64,000 nt of DNA from DATFVJ01 sp963820395 (GCA_963820395.1 CAWGAE010000006.1:134951-198950), one strand, 5' to 3'; numbered from the stretch's first letter, positions 8,911 to 18,072 are shown. A program made the numbers and translations. The notes: generated by a model not told the origin, from the letters alone.

Positions 8911-9415
8911 CAGGTGCCGGAGGCCAGGTAGGCGGCGAGGATGTAGTTGGGGTGGCGGTCGAGGTTCTTACGGGCCCGGTCGTAGCGCAGCGTGATTCTG
9001 GGGTCGGCGTGGCGGGCCGCGATCTGCACGTCACGAAGATCCACTCGAGCGTCGAGCAGGTCGTGACGTGTGCCAGAGCATATGCGGATGGGCCCGGAGG
9101 ATCCGCACCCCTGCGGTCTCGGCGCTCCGGCGTAACCTCCGTGTCTCGGCGTGCCGGTCCATCCGCGCCCAGCGTGTTGAGCAGGACCGGGCCGGTTGTG
9201 CGGTCCTCGGCGGCCCGGTCGATGGCCCGGCCGCCGCGGGTTGCAGGGGCACCAGCACGACCTTGCTGCCTTTGCCGCAGACCCGCAAAACCCGGTGGCC
9301 GTGTTCTTCGCCGACGTCTTCGATGTCAGCGGCGGTGGCTTCGAAGATCCGCAGCCCCAGCAGGCCGGGCATGGCGATGAGCGCGAAGTCGTAGCGGTTG
9401 GCAGATTCCCTGGCC
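8911..9415 (-). pseudogene. Tyrosine recombinase C-terminal half, frameshifted
   Basis: Minus-strand frames join into the catalytic part of a phage-type integrase: LLGLRIFEATAADIEDVGEE, VLRVCGKGSKVVLVPL, ARMDRHAETRRLRR, a degraded HPHMLWHTS (normally HPHxLRHTF) and finally VQIAARHADPRITLRYDRAR. It ends NYILAAYLASGT. At least two frame changes and the Arg-to-Trp change in the HxxR box make it inactive. The N-terminal half is absent. Confidence 0.75.
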
Positions 9416-9555
9416 GTTCAGCAGCACCTCAAACTGCAGAAACCACTCGCGACTGCCGGGAGATTTGCAGGGGGATGCTCCGCGGAACTTGCGGGTGAGT
9501 CAGCCGAGGAGCGCGGGCTGGGGCAGATGTGGGTAGCGCGGTCCCGGCGCCGGGA

Positions 9556-10212
9556 TTAAGAAATGCGGCGCACGGCTGCGCCGACGGGGCTGTCTCCGCC
9601 GACCACCTCGAGCGTCTGGTGCTGGATACGCGGATCGTCGAGCAGGGCGGCGATGACAGCGGCGACGTCGGCGCGCGGGACCGTGCCACCGGGGACCGGC
9701 GGGGCCGCGAGCCGGATCTTGCCGGTGGGAGGGGTGTCGGTGAGGCCGCCCGGGCGCAGGATTGTCCAGTCCAGGTTCCGAGAGCGCAGATCGTTCTCGG
9801 CGGCGGTCTTCGCCGTGATGTAGGCAGCCCAGACCTCATCGCTGCCGGACCGCGGCGGCTGGCCGGCTCCCATCGAGGAGACCTGGACGAACCTGCGGAC
9901 CCCGGCCCGCTCGGCGGCGTCGGCCATCAGCACGGCGGCGGCCCGGTCGACGGAGTCCTTGCGAGGGGCGCCGCTGCCCGCACCGGCACCGGCCGCAAAT
10001 ACCACCGCGTCGGCCCCGGCCAGCAGAACCGCGACGTCATCGGCCGAGGCGGCCTCCAGATCGCAGACGACAGCCTCGGCGCCGGCCTTCTGCACATCGG
10101 CGACATGGGCCGGGTTCCTGACCAGCCCCACGGCCTGGTCGCCGCGCTCGGCGAGGAGGCGCTCCAAGAGGAGTGCGATCTTCCCGTGCCCACCCGCGAT
10201 CACTACACGCAT
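9556..10212 (-). CDS. NAD(P)-binding atypical SDR (SDR_a5-like oxidoreductase/epimerase)
   Basis: 218 residues, intact. The N-terminus MRVVIAGGHGKIALLLERL carries the GxxGxxG-type NAD(P)H motif. VCDLEAASADDVAVLLAGAD and VVFAAGAGAGSG follow, then VRRFVQVSSMGAGQPP and the active-region TAKTAAENDLRSRNLDWTILRPG. This pattern belongs to the atypical SDRs related to YtfG/YwnB, small soluble cofactor-binding proteins whose substrates are often unknown. No operon partner: both neighbours are remnants or noncoding. Both ends look complete. Confidence 0.85.
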   Translation of the reverse strand: MRVVIAGGHGKIALLLERLLAERGDQAVGLVRNPAHVADVQKAGAEAVVCDLEAASADDVAVLLAGADAVVFAAGAGAGSGAPRKDSVDRAAAVLMADAAERAGVRRFVQVSSMGAGQPPRSGSDEVWAAYITAKTAAENDLRSRNLDWTILRPGGLTDTPPTGKIRLAAPPVPGGTVPRADVAAVIAALLDDPRIQHQTLEVVGGDSPVGAAVRRIS

Positions 10213-10772
10213 GCCGCCAGCCTACTTACGGGGATCACCGGCAGAAGCCACGACCTCGCCAGCGGGCCGTGCGGCGATCGGCAGGGACCTCTCGGCCCAC
10301 CGAAGGCGTGGCGGCGAAGCAGACTTGCAGACGCCGTCATCGCGGCAGAAGCGGGCAATCTCCGCACCAAGCAGCCATGCATAGTTATGCACTTTGGATC
10401 GGCCCGATCATCATGTCGATACGGAGGACTGCCAGGCCGCGACACCGGGGTGGATGCCAGCTGGCGCGCACTGAGCCGCCGATATGGCGCCAGATCCATC
10501 GGCCGACACGATCATCCGTGCCACACCCGAACGGTCATTATGTGACCCACCCGGGAGGGAGGTTGATCGAGGATCACCCCACATAATGGCGCGGTGACGA
10601 TTGTTGAGCGTTGCCGGTGAGCGTAATTGCTGAGCGTTGCCGGTGAGCGTAAGTGGCGGGCTTCGACTGCGCGCGCCCGAGACCGCCGCTCTCGGCGCAG
10701 CGTGAGCGCGGCTGCTGGCACGAAACGTGTGATTGCGTTTGCGTGGAGCCCGTGGCCTGGGGTCTCCCTGAC
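10213..10772 (+). other. Noncoding gap with a short tandem repeat
   Basis: No supportable gene in about 560 bases between two minus-strand genes; the most distinct feature is the repeat at 10605-10652. Confidence 0.45.
10605..10652 (+). repeat. Tandem 22-bp repeat, two copies with a 26-bp period
   Basis: TGAGCGTTGCCGGTGAGCGT plus AA occurs at 10605-10626 and again, identical, at 10631-10652. Closely spaced repeats of this kind occur at ends of IS21-type elements, but I see no IS21 genes here, so the origin is open. Confidence 0.6.
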
Positions 10773-11237
10773 TCAGGCGCTGGGGTTCAGCCGGACGATC
10801 TCGGCGTTCAGGGCGGTGGCGAACACGGTCCAGCCGGCGTAGGGCAGCAGCAGGACCGCCGCCGTGCGGTCAGCCCGCCATGTCTGGTGGATCAGCAACG
10901 CGTTGGCGATGTTGAGGCAGGCGATCTCGGCTAGCGCGGCGCGAGGCCGACGGGCGCGGAAGAACAATGGCGTCCAGGCAGCGTTGAGCGCCAGGTCAAG
11001 GATCAGGCCGCCGGCAACCTGGCTGCGATCGCGGCTCTGGGCGCGGGTGAGCACCCTGGCGCCTGCGTAGGCGATGGTCACATACAGCGGCGTCCAGACC
11101 AGCGCGTAGGCCGGAGACGGAGGCTGCCACCGGGGCTTGCGCAGACTGCGATACCAGGCGGACCCGGGGTCGGCCGCGACACCGCCGATCGCGGCGGTGG
11201 CCGCTACGGCGCCGACGGTGACGATCGTCGTCTTCAT
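10773..11237 (-). CDS. tspO: TspO/MBR family membrane protein
   Basis: 154 residues with five hydrophobic segments, the TspO fold. The family's Trp-rich loop is seen in WYRSLRKPRWQPPSPAYALV and WTPLYVTIAYAG, then LNAAWTPLFFRARRPR in the third helix. A TspO protein sits in the cell membrane and binds tetrapyrroles such as protoporphyrin or haem, often in stress responses. The frame is complete from ATG 11237. Neighbours are noncoding or remnant, so no operon can be inferred. Confidence 0.88.
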   Translation of the reverse strand: MKTTIVTVGAVAATAAIGGVAADPGSAWYRSLRKPRWQPPSPAYALVWTPLYVTIAYAGARVLTRAQSRDRSQVAGGLILDLALNAAWTPLFFRARRPRAALAEIACLNIANALLIHQTWRADRTAAVLLLPYAGWTVFATALNAEIVRLNPSA

Positions 11238-11454
11238 GGCCGTGGTGTGCCCCGGTCGTGCCAGGCGAAACGGGCCGCGTGATCACAACGCAGCCATGAT
11301 GACCCTGACGAGGGTGCCTCATGCACCGATGCCAGGTGGTCCGGAGCTGGCCGTTGAACCGGCGGCGTGGACGAGGCGGGCGTTATGCGGGTGATCCCGC
11401 GGCGGTGACATGATCGCTCGGCGCGGTGTGTCACCGGCCGGAAGGGAGTCACCC

Positions 11455-11760
11455 GCTGGAGTTCGTGCCCTGCCTGACGCGATCGGTGACCGGCGCCGGG
11501 ATCGAGACGACGCTCGGCCACCGGCTGCTGGATGACTACCTGGCGTTCGTGGCGGCCCGGGCGCGGGTCAGCACTGGCTGGCTGTGACCTATGACCTGAA
11601 GGTGTTGTTCGTCGTGGGCAAGGGAGCCGGCAGAGGTGACCCGGGCGGATGTGTTGGCGTTCCTGGCCGCCCAGCGGGCGCCGCGGCGGGGCGAGACGGT
11701 GGAGCGGCTGGACGACGGCGAGCCGGGCCTGGCGGCGCGCACGATCGCGCGCCGATCGAG
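11455..11760 (+). pseudogene. Tyrosine recombinase N-terminal fragment
   Basis: Plus-strand pieces HRLLDDYLAFVAARARVST, VTYDLKVLFVV and VTRADVLAFLAAQRAPRRGE match the SAM-like core-binding N-domain of a site-specific integrase. A frame change between about 11580 and 11640 separates them. It ends at about 11760, abutting a regulator remnant on the other strand. Confidence 0.6.
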
Positions 11761-12128
11761 TCGAGGATGCGCTGCACGGCCGGGCGGACCTGCTGCCCGG
11801 CGGGACGGCGGGGCGCCCGCGCTCTGGCACTGGGACTGATGCCTGCCGCGCGGGACAGGTCGAACAGGTGGGCGCGCTCGGCCTCGTCCAGCTGCAGCGC
11901 ACGCGCGAGGGCGTCCAGCACGGTGTCGGAGGCGCCGCAGGCGTTGCCGCGTTCCAGCCGGGTGTAATAGTCGACGCTGACCCCGGCCAGCAGCGCGACT
12001 TCCCCCCGGCGCAGCCCGGCCACGCGGCGGCTGCCACCGTAGCCGGGCAGGCCCGCCTGCTACGGGGTGATCCTGGCCCGCCGCGAGGTCAGGAAGTCAC
12101 GGATCTCGCTCCGGCTGTCCACGCCCTC
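11752..12128 (-). pseudogene. MmyB-like XRE regulator, nonsense mutation and lost C-terminus
   Basis: Reads SEIRDFLTSRRARITP, stop, then QAGLPGYGGSRRVAGLRRGE and VALLAGVSVDYYTRLERGN. The HTH matches MmyB-type regulators, which have ITPEQAGLP at this place, so one base change (GAG to TAG, near 12061) made the stop. The C-terminal ligand domain is missing from about 11755, where an integrase scrap begins. Confidence 0.75.
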
Positions 12129-12268
12129 CACGGTATGCCCCGCCCGTCCGGGTTCGGGGGCCCTGTCGGTACCAGGAGCACCAGGCACTCCCCCAGCCAG
12201 CGTTGTTTCTGTTCCCTGGGTAGTGCCGGGCACGGAGCCAGGGGACGAGACGATCGGGAGGCATATTG

Positions 12269-12716
12269 ATGCGGGCAACTGTCATGTACGGCGCCGGGGA
12301 TGTCCGGATCGAGGACGTGCCCGACCCGGCGCTGCACGAACCCACCGATGCAGTGGTGCGGGTGCTGCGCTCGTGCATCTGCGGCAGCGACCTGTGGCCC
12401 TACCGGTCGATGTGGGCCAGTGAGCACGGCCAGCGAATGGAGCATGACTTCCTTGGTGTGGTGGAAGAAACCGGTGCGGAGGTGTCCGGGCTTAAGGCCG
12501 GTGACCTGGTGGTTGCCCCGTTCGTGTGGGCCGACAGTACCTGCGACTTCTGCCGCGAAGGGTTGCAAACGTCGTGGCGGCACGGCGACCTGTGGGGCGG
12601 TGACCTGGACGGCGGGCAGGGCGAGGCGGTCCGGTGCCGCAGGCCCAGGGCACGCTGGTCAAGCTGCCGACCGATGCCGACGAGGCGCTGTTCCGGTCGC
12701 TGCCCTCATCAAGCCC
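12269..12716 (+). pseudogene. Zinc-dependent alcohol dehydrogenase, N-terminal stub
   Basis: ATG 12269 follows GGGAGG. The stub reads MRATVMYGAGDVRIEDVPDP, then SCICGSDLWPYRS (catalytic zinc Cys region), MEHDFLGVVEETG and VAPFVWADSTCDFCREG. The structural zinc lobe normally has four Cys and is degraded here. A frame change follows DGGQGEAVR; the next frame continues VPQAQGTLVKLPTDADEAL and then ends. The cofactor-binding domain is absent, so it cannot work. Confidence 0.8.
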
Positions 12717-12739
12717 TGACTCGCAAAAGGGAGACGGCC

Positions 12740-13123
12740 ATGCCGGCGTGGACCAGCGACGAGCTCGACAAGTTTGCAGCCGTCGGCGAGCTGCGGATCG
12801 CATTCCTGCGGCGGGACGGCACCCTGGCCCGCCCGAGAACGATCTGGGTCGTGCGCCTCGGCGACGAGCTGTATGTCCGGTCCGTCAACGGGCGGGACAG
12901 CGCCTGGTTCCGCGGCTCCCAGGTGTCCCGCCAAGGACACATCCAGGCCGGCGGCGTCAGCAAGGACGTCACCTTCGCCGAACCCGGTGACGGCCTCGGC
13001 GATGAACTCGACGCCGCCTACCGGGCCAAGTACCGCTATTCCCCCGCCGCCGTCAGCCACATCACCAGCCCGCAAGCACGGTCGGCGACGCTGAGGCTCG
13101 TGCCACGCCAAGTAGGCCCCTGA
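12740..13123 (+). CDS. DUF2255 family protein
   Basis: 127 residues from ATG 12740 with AAGGGAGA in front. MPAWTSDELDKFAAVGELRI, then RTIWVVRLGDELYVRSVNGR and a SKDVTFAEPGDGLGDELDAA region match DUF2255, a small soluble family with a beta-rich, split-barrel-like look and no firmly known activity. Intact frame. It lies directly behind the truncated alcohol dehydrogenase and before a broken cupin, in a run of redox genes on the same strand, so it may be transcribed with the aldo/keto reductases. Confidence 0.8.
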   Translation: MPAWTSDELDKFAAVGELRIAFLRRDGTLARPRTIWVVRLGDELYVRSVNGRDSAWFRGSQVSRQGHIQAGGVSKDVTFAEPGDGLGDELDAAYRAKYRYSPAAVSHITSPQARSATLRLVPRQVGP

Positions 13124-13146
13124 CCAGTCGCATCCCGGAGAACACC

Positions 13147-13554
13147 ATGCAGATCATCAGAAACACCTCCCGACCGCCGCCGGGCCGGGCGAGTGGTTCA
13201 CCGGCGCTGTTTACGTGGACACCGTCGCTACCCCGTCAGGCGGGTCACGGTTGTCGGCCAGCAGCGTTCACTTCACTCCCGGCGCCCGGACCGCCTGGCA
13301 CACCCACCCGCATGGGCAGACTATCTACGTCACCGGGGGCACCGGCCTGGGTGGCCCGCCGCGGCGGCCCGGCCGAAGTCGTGCGCCCCGGGGACCGGGT
13401 GTTCTTCGAGCCCGGTGAAGACCATTGGCACGGCGCCGCCCCGGACCGGTTCATGACCCACCTGGCCCGGGTCGAGGCCGGCAACCAGGGCAACGCGGCG
13501 ACCTGGGGCGAACATGTCACCGACGAGGAATACCAGGCCACGCCCGCGCCGTAA
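13147..13554 (+). pseudogene. Cupin-domain protein with two opposite frameshifts
   Basis: The N-terminus (MQIIRNT) and C-terminus (VARRGGPAEVVRPGDRVFFE, then PGEDHWHGAAPDRFMTHLA) share one frame. The middle (GEWFTGAVYVDTVATPSGGS, then FTPGARTAWHTHPHGQTIYV) lies in another. Both cupin motifs are present at DNA level (HTHPHGQ; EDHWHG), so this was a metal-binding cupin of the kind that often accompanies aldo/keto reductases. The second shift is an extra G in the CTGGGTGGCC run near 13350. As written, about 60 residues are scrambled, including a metal-ligand cluster. Confidence 0.75.
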
Positions 13555-13587
13555 CGGCGGGCTACCGGCAGAAAAGGGGAGCAGCTC

Positions 13588-14622
13588 ATGGAGTACCGCA
13601 TGCTCGGGCGCACCGGCGTCTGGGTCAGCAAGCTGTGCCTGGGCGCGATGATGTTCGGCGACTGGGGCACCAAGGACCACGACGACTCGATCCGGATCAT
13701 CCACCGCGCCCTGGACACCGGGATCAACTTCATCGACACCGCCGACGTCTACTCCGGCGGCGAATCCGAGGTGATCGTCGGCAAGGCCCTCGCCGACGGC
13801 AAGCGCGACGACGTTGTGCTCGCGACCAAGGTGCACATGCCGATGGGCGAGGATCCGAATCAGCGCGGCAACTCCCGCCGGTGGATCATCCGCGAGGCGG
13901 AGGAGTCGCTGCGGCGGCTGGGCACCGACTGGATCGACCTGTACCAGATCCACCGCTACGACCCAGGCACCGACATCGACGAGACCCTCGGCGCGCTGTC
14001 CCACCTGGTCCGCTCCGGCAAGGTCCGCTACCTCGGCCACTCCACCTGGCCGGTCTCGGCGATCGTCGAAGCCCAGTGGACCGCACGCGACCGCGTGCGG
14101 GAGCGGTTCACCTGCGAGCAGCCGCCGTATTCGATGCTCACCCGCAACATTGAGAACGACGTCCTGCCCACCTGCGCCCGGTACGGGATGGGCGTGATTT
14201 CCTACAGCCCGCTGGCGGGCGGCTGGCTCACCGGCCGGTACCGCACCGGCCCGGACGCGCGGGCACGTGGGCCGTTCTCCTACGCGCGCCAGGCGCTGGC
14301 CAACCGGTTCGACCTGTCGCTGCCGGACAACAAGCGCAAGCTCGATGCCACCGAGCAACTCGCCAAGCTGGCCGATGAGACGGGTATGAGCCTGATCGAG
14401 ATGGCGATCGCGTTCGTCCTGCACCACCCCGCGGTGACCGCGGCGATCACCGGCCCGCGGACGATGGAGCACCTGGAGTCCCAGCTCCGCGCCGCCGGCG
14501 TTACGCTCGCTGACGACGTGCTGGAGCGCATCGACCAGATCGTGGCCCCCGGGGTCACCATCAACCCCGCTGACAACGGGTGGGTCAGCCCCGCGCTGCA
14601 GCCCGCCGCGCGGCGCCGGTAA
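13588..14622 (+). CDS. Aldo/keto reductase (first of two)
   Basis: 344 residues from ATG 13588 behind AGGGGAG. Complete TIM-barrel NADPH-dependent aldehyde/ketone reductase of the YajO/Tas-like group. The catalytic tetrad is visible: Asp50 and Tyr55 in FIDTADVYSGGESE, Lys81 in LATKVHMP and His122 in DLYQIHRYD. The cofactor-binding end has GVISYSPLAGGWLTGRY and TGPRTMEHLESQLRAAG. It shares its layout with the next gene 77 bases downstream, and both have strong ribosome sites, so they probably form one transcript. The physiological substrate is unknown. Confidence 0.92.
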   Translation: MEYRMLGRTGVWVSKLCLGAMMFGDWGTKDHDDSIRIIHRALDTGINFIDTADVYSGGESEVIVGKALADGKRDDVVLATKVHMPMGEDPNQRGNSRRWIIREAEESLRRLGTDWIDLYQIHRYDPGTDIDETLGALSHLVRSGKVRYLGHSTWPVSAIVEAQWTARDRVRERFTCEQPPYSMLTRNIENDVLPTCARYGMGVISYSPLAGGWLTGRYRTGPDARARGPFSYARQALANRFDLSLPDNKRKLDATEQLAKLADETGMSLIEMAIAFVLHHPAVTAAITGPRTMEHLESQLRAAGVTLADDVLERIDQIVAPGVTINPADNGWVSPALQPAARRR

Positions 14623-14698
14623 TCGCGCAAGCACCAGCGTGCTGCCCGGAACGGCCAGGAAAGCCCCCCGGGCAGAGCACGGGTGAAAGGAGAACGAC

Positions 14699-15679
14699 AT
14701 GGAATACAGCCGCCTGGGCACATCCGGCCTGAAGGTCAGCCGGATCGCGCTGGGCTGCATGAGCTTCGGCGACCCGTCGAAAGGCCGACCGTGGACGCTC
14801 GACGACGAGGCAGCCGAGCCGGTCTTCGGGCAGGCGGTCGAGCTCGGCATCACCTTCTGGGACACCGCCAACGTCTACAGCCAGGGCACCTCGGAGGAGA
14901 TCACTGGGCGGGCGCTGCGGAAATACACCCGCCGCGACGACGTCGTCCTGGCGACAAAGGTGTTCTCCAAGATGCACGACGGGCCCGGCGGCTCAGGCCT
15001 GTCCCGCAAGGCGATCCTGGAGCAGATCGACACCTCGCTGGCCCGGCTCGGCACCGACTACGTCGACCTGTACCAGATCCACCGCTTCGACCCCGACACC
15101 CCGGTCGAGGAGACCATGGAAGCGCTGCACGACGTGGTCAAGGCAGGCAAAGCGCGCTACCTCGGCGCCTCGTCGATGTGGGCGTGGCGGTTCGCCAAGA
15201 TGCAGCACACCGCGCAGATCCACGGCTGGACGAAGTTCGTGTCGATGCAAGACCAGTACAGCCTGCTGCAACGCGAAGAAGAACGGGAGATGTTTGGCCT
15301 GCTCGCCGACCAGGGCATCGCCAGCATCCCCTGGAGCCCGCTGGCCGCGGGCATGCTGGCCCGCCCCTGGGCCGAGCGGGAAACCGCCCGCTCCCAGGCC
15401 AATCCCGCCACCGACATGTTCGGCCGGCCGCTGGTCCTCGACAGCGACAAAGCGATCGTCGATACCGTCCAGCACATCGCCCAGGCCCGTGGCGTGCCCA
15501 TGGCCCAGATCGCGCTGGCCTGGGTGCTGCAAAACCCCGTCGTCGCCGCGCCGATCGTCGGGGCCACCAAACCGCGCCACCTCGCCGACGCCGCCGGCGC
15601 ACTCGACATCCAGCTCACCGACGACGAAATCCGCTCCCTCGAACAGCCCTACACACCCCGCACACCCACCTGGTTCTGA
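14699..15679 (+). CDS. Aldo/keto reductase (second of two)
   Basis: 326 residues from ATG 14699 behind GAAAGGAGA. The tetrad is present: Asp55 and Tyr60 in FWDTANVYSQGTSEE, Lys87 in LATKVFSK and His128 in DLYQIHRFD. The C-terminus carries the cofactor motif VGATKPRHLADAAGALD. It resembles its upstream neighbour but is not a recent copy: the loops differ and an insertion SKGRPWTLDDEAAE follows the first strand. Soluble NADPH-dependent carbonyl reductase, intact. The two genes are the only fully working part of this redox cluster. Confidence 0.92.
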   Translation: MEYSRLGTSGLKVSRIALGCMSFGDPSKGRPWTLDDEAAEPVFGQAVELGITFWDTANVYSQGTSEEITGRALRKYTRRDDVVLATKVFSKMHDGPGGSGLSRKAILEQIDTSLARLGTDYVDLYQIHRFDPDTPVEETMEALHDVVKAGKARYLGASSMWAWRFAKMQHTAQIHGWTKFVSMQDQYSLLQREEEREMFGLLADQGIASIPWSPLAAGMLARPWAERETARSQANPATDMFGRPLVLDSDKAIVDTVQHIAQARGVPMAQIALAWVLQNPVVAAPIVGATKPRHLADAAGALDIQLTDDEIRSLEQPYTPRTPTWF

Positions 15680-15958
15680 GCCCATTGGTGCGCCCAGCCG
15701 GTAGCTCAGAAATGGTCAATCTGTGCACCAACACGTAGCCGCGGTCATCGGTCATTCACCGCGCCCCGATTCGATATGTGTCCGGCGCCAGGACCGCGCA
15801 CGCTTTCGCGTTCGTCTCCTCGTAAGCATCACGCATGTCCATGCCCGTCCCCCGGATCAAGCCACCACGAGGGGCATTGTCGCAGGCCTGAACGCCGAAA
15901 ACCTAGGCGCGCGTACCAGGGAGCGCAGAAGGGTGCGGGCAAAGGATCCTGACCGCCG

Positions 15959-16273
15959 CTAGCGTGGGCGCCGCCTGCGGCCTTCCTCAACCCACTGCGG
16001 CACAAGCGACTCATCCGCGCCCGCCGCGATCAGCAACTGGGCGGCGCAGCGTTTCAACGGCGCGGTGATGGTGTCCTCGCTGAACCCCAGCAAGAGTCCG
16101 GTCTGCTCGGCCAGCAGGTCGGTACGCCCGCCTGCGAGCTCGCGCAGCGCGGCGACGGCCGCCGCGGTCTCGTCTGCGGTGAGCTGGCGCCATCTCGCGC
16201 GGTGCATTGCTTCACCGCAGAGTTCGGCGCCGAGTAGCCGGTCAGGGTCCAGCGAGCGCCGGGATTCGCTCAT
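15959..16273 (-). CDS. Small conserved-looking hypothetical protein
   Basis: 104 residues, mostly helical and charged: SRRSLDPDRLLGAELCGEAM, then WRQLTADETAAAVAALRELA and LLLGFSEDTITAPLKRCAAQ. No membrane segment, signal peptide or recognised family. The start at ATG 16273 has only a weak ribosome site. Codon use looks coding. It stands alone between noncoding stretches. Confidence 0.5.
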   Translation of the reverse strand: MSESRRSLDPDRLLGAELCGEAMHRARWRQLTADETAAAVAALRELAGGRTDLLAEQTGLLLGFSEDTITAPLKRCAAQLLIAAGADESLVPQWVEEGRRRRPR

Positions 16274-16551
16274 GCGTTCGGATGTACCCGGCCGCCGTGC
16301 CGGTGAACGCCCGGCCGTGGCTCACGGAAGCTAGCGGGGACCCTCGCCGGGCGGTTGCCCTGCGTGATCGTGTCCCGCTGAGCCCGTATCGCGGCGCCCG
16401 CCAGAGGGTTGTGATGCTGGGAATAGTCGTCGCAAAACAAGGCCCCCGGCGGGCACTGTGCGGTCAAACATCCACCGCTTCACGGCGCGGGTACCTGATC
16501 CCCCGTAGAGGACAGCTAGAACATCCTTCCAAGGCCGGCTGGCGAAGCCGC

Positions 16552-16875
16552 TCAGCGCTCCGCTATCCGGACGACGCCGCGTTTCGACGCTGGCTTGACC
16601 TCGCCGGGGCGCTCACCGTTGCAGAACGCGATCACGTCCGCGATTGGGCGGCTCAGGCATCCCTCGCACACATCGATCTGATAGCGCCGGCCGCGCATGC
16701 CGCGCACCTCACCCTGCGGCTTGTCCAGGTAGATGGGCGTGAGGTCCGATTGGTCGTCGTGCTCGCTGCTGCACAGGTCGCAGATATAGGTGTAGACGGT
16801 CTCGGTCCTTGTTGCCACCGCCACCCACCCCTTAGGTGCCGCACGGTCCGTTGAGTCGACGTTAAGCGAGGCCAC
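16552..16875 (-). CDS. Small zinc-ribbon-like hypothetical protein
   Basis: 107 residues with two Cys pairs, YICDLCSSEH and VCEGCLSRP, spaced like a zinc ribbon. They enclose a positively charged segment (EVRGMRGRRYQIDV). ATG 16875 gives the longest form; a GTG just before AVATRTETVYTYICDLC, close to AAGGGG, may be the real start and would remove about 17 residues. No partner gene is evident. It may bind metal or nucleic acid, but that is inference. Confidence 0.55.
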   Translation of the reverse strand: MASLNVDSTDRAAPKGWVAVATRTETVYTYICDLCSSEHDDQSDLTPIYLDKPQGEVRGMRGRRYQIDVCEGCLSRPIADVIAFCNGERPGEVKPASKRGVVRIAER

Positions 16876-17211
16876 ATCGCCCGACCCGCCCCGCTAGGTC
16901 CGTTGTAGCCGGATTTTCCAGCGGGCCGCGGTGCTCATCCTTCCCCGGCAGCAGGAGGCGTCAAACCGTCACGGTCTGGCGCCAGGCCGGGATTCGCTCA
17001 CCTGTTCGGACACGGCACGCTTACGTGCCCGGTGATGATCTCCTGGCTTGATTCAGAAAGTCCCGCATCGTGTCGGGATTGAGGGCCGACGGGCCCGGCA
17101 GGGTTTGTCGCGGTGCCGACGTCGGCCACGAGTTCGGCCACCGTCGTCGTGGCCAGCAACCCCCCGGTTGCCAGAGCGCTCTGGCTGGAGCGCGCCACTA
17201 CGGTCAAGACC
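16876..17211 (+). other. Noncoding gap
   Basis: About 335 bases without a supportable gene between the zinc-ribbon gene and the methyltransferase terminus. Confidence 0.4.
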
Positions 17212-18033
17212 TCAAACAAGGCGGCTGGCGGTCACGACGAAGACGGTCGCACCGCCGAGAAAATCACCTGCTCGTGCCCAGGTCTCCAGCTCTGCCCACC
17301 ATTGGCTGGTTTGCCGCCCCGACAGCAGGCCCCGGCCTTGCAACCGTGCCACGTGATCGTGAACGAGAGTCCGCCAGAACTGCGCGTTGCCGAGGATCAC
17401 CCGCGGCGATACCGACACATCGGTCAACCCGGCAGCCCGGAACAAGCGCGGCAGCTGCCGCCCGATGTGGCCCTGGACTGCAGCGTCGGCAAACGTGCCG
17501 AGGATGATCCGGGTCGTTTCGGGGTCCGGGTGATCGAGGAAAGCCGTCTCCTGATCGAATTCCAGCACCCCTACCCGGCCGCCAGGCCGGGTCACGCGAG
17601 CCATCTCCCCGACGACACGCGCCGGGTCCGGGACATGCTGCAAGACGGTGGCCGCCCGGCAGATATCAAACACCTGGTCCTGGTACGGCAGGTCGGCGGC
17701 GTCGCCGAGACGTAACGAAACCCGCGTGCCAAGGCTGGCAGTGCGCCGCCGTGCCTCGGCGATCATCGTCTCGCTGGTGTCGAGACCCGACACCTGAGTG
17801 CCGTCCGGCATGATGCGCGCCATCTCGACCACGTCCCCGCCGGCTCCGCAGCCGACATCCAGGGCGGTACATGCTCCCCGGAACGCAAGCTGCTCCATCA
17901 GGGCATGCTTGGCCGCCCTCAGTTCCGGAAGGGTGTTGGCCGCATCGAGAAACCGGATCAGGCCGCCCGGATCGGCGGATGCGTCAACGGCGTCGAACTC
18001 TGCGGGACCCGTCGTGGGATCTTCCGAGACCAT
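17212..18033 (-). CDS. SAM-dependent methyltransferase, UbiE-like
   Basis: 273 residues from ATG 18033, with AGGAGG ten bases upstream. Class I methyltransferase: motif I TALDVGCGAGGDVVEMA (residues 57-73), acidic strand end VSGLDTSETMIAEARRR, LRLGDAADLPYQDQVFDICR (motif II region) and VTRPGGRVGVLEFD (motif III). The C-terminal half has an LPRLFRAAGLTDVSVSPRVI stretch typical of small-molecule methyltransferases. The substrate is unknown. The frame is complete and has no partner gene, so it is probably a single-gene transcript. Confidence 0.88.
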   Translation of the reverse strand: MVSEDPTTGPAEFDAVDASADPGGLIRFLDAANTLPELRAAKHALMEQLAFRGACTALDVGCGAGGDVVEMARIMPDGTQVSGLDTSETMIAEARRRTASLGTRVSLRLGDAADLPYQDQVFDICRAATVLQHVPDPARVVGEMARVTRPGGRVGVLEFDQETAFLDHPDPETTRIILGTFADAAVQGHIGRQLPRLFRAAGLTDVSVSPRVILGNAQFWRTLVHDHVARLQGRGLLSGRQTSQWWAELETWARAGDFLGGATVFVVTASRLV

Positions 18034-18072
18034 GTGCAGGTTGCCTCCTATCTACGTCTATAAGTCAGTTGG

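Noticed and set aside
13330..14871. 513-codon minus-strand frame
   Set aside because: Mirror frame of the cupin and aldo/keto reductase genes; the plus-strand proteins have clear catalytic residues.
16998..17219. Possible 73-residue gene overlapping the methyltransferase stop
   Set aside because: TTG start, no ribosome site and no family; overlap alone is not enough.
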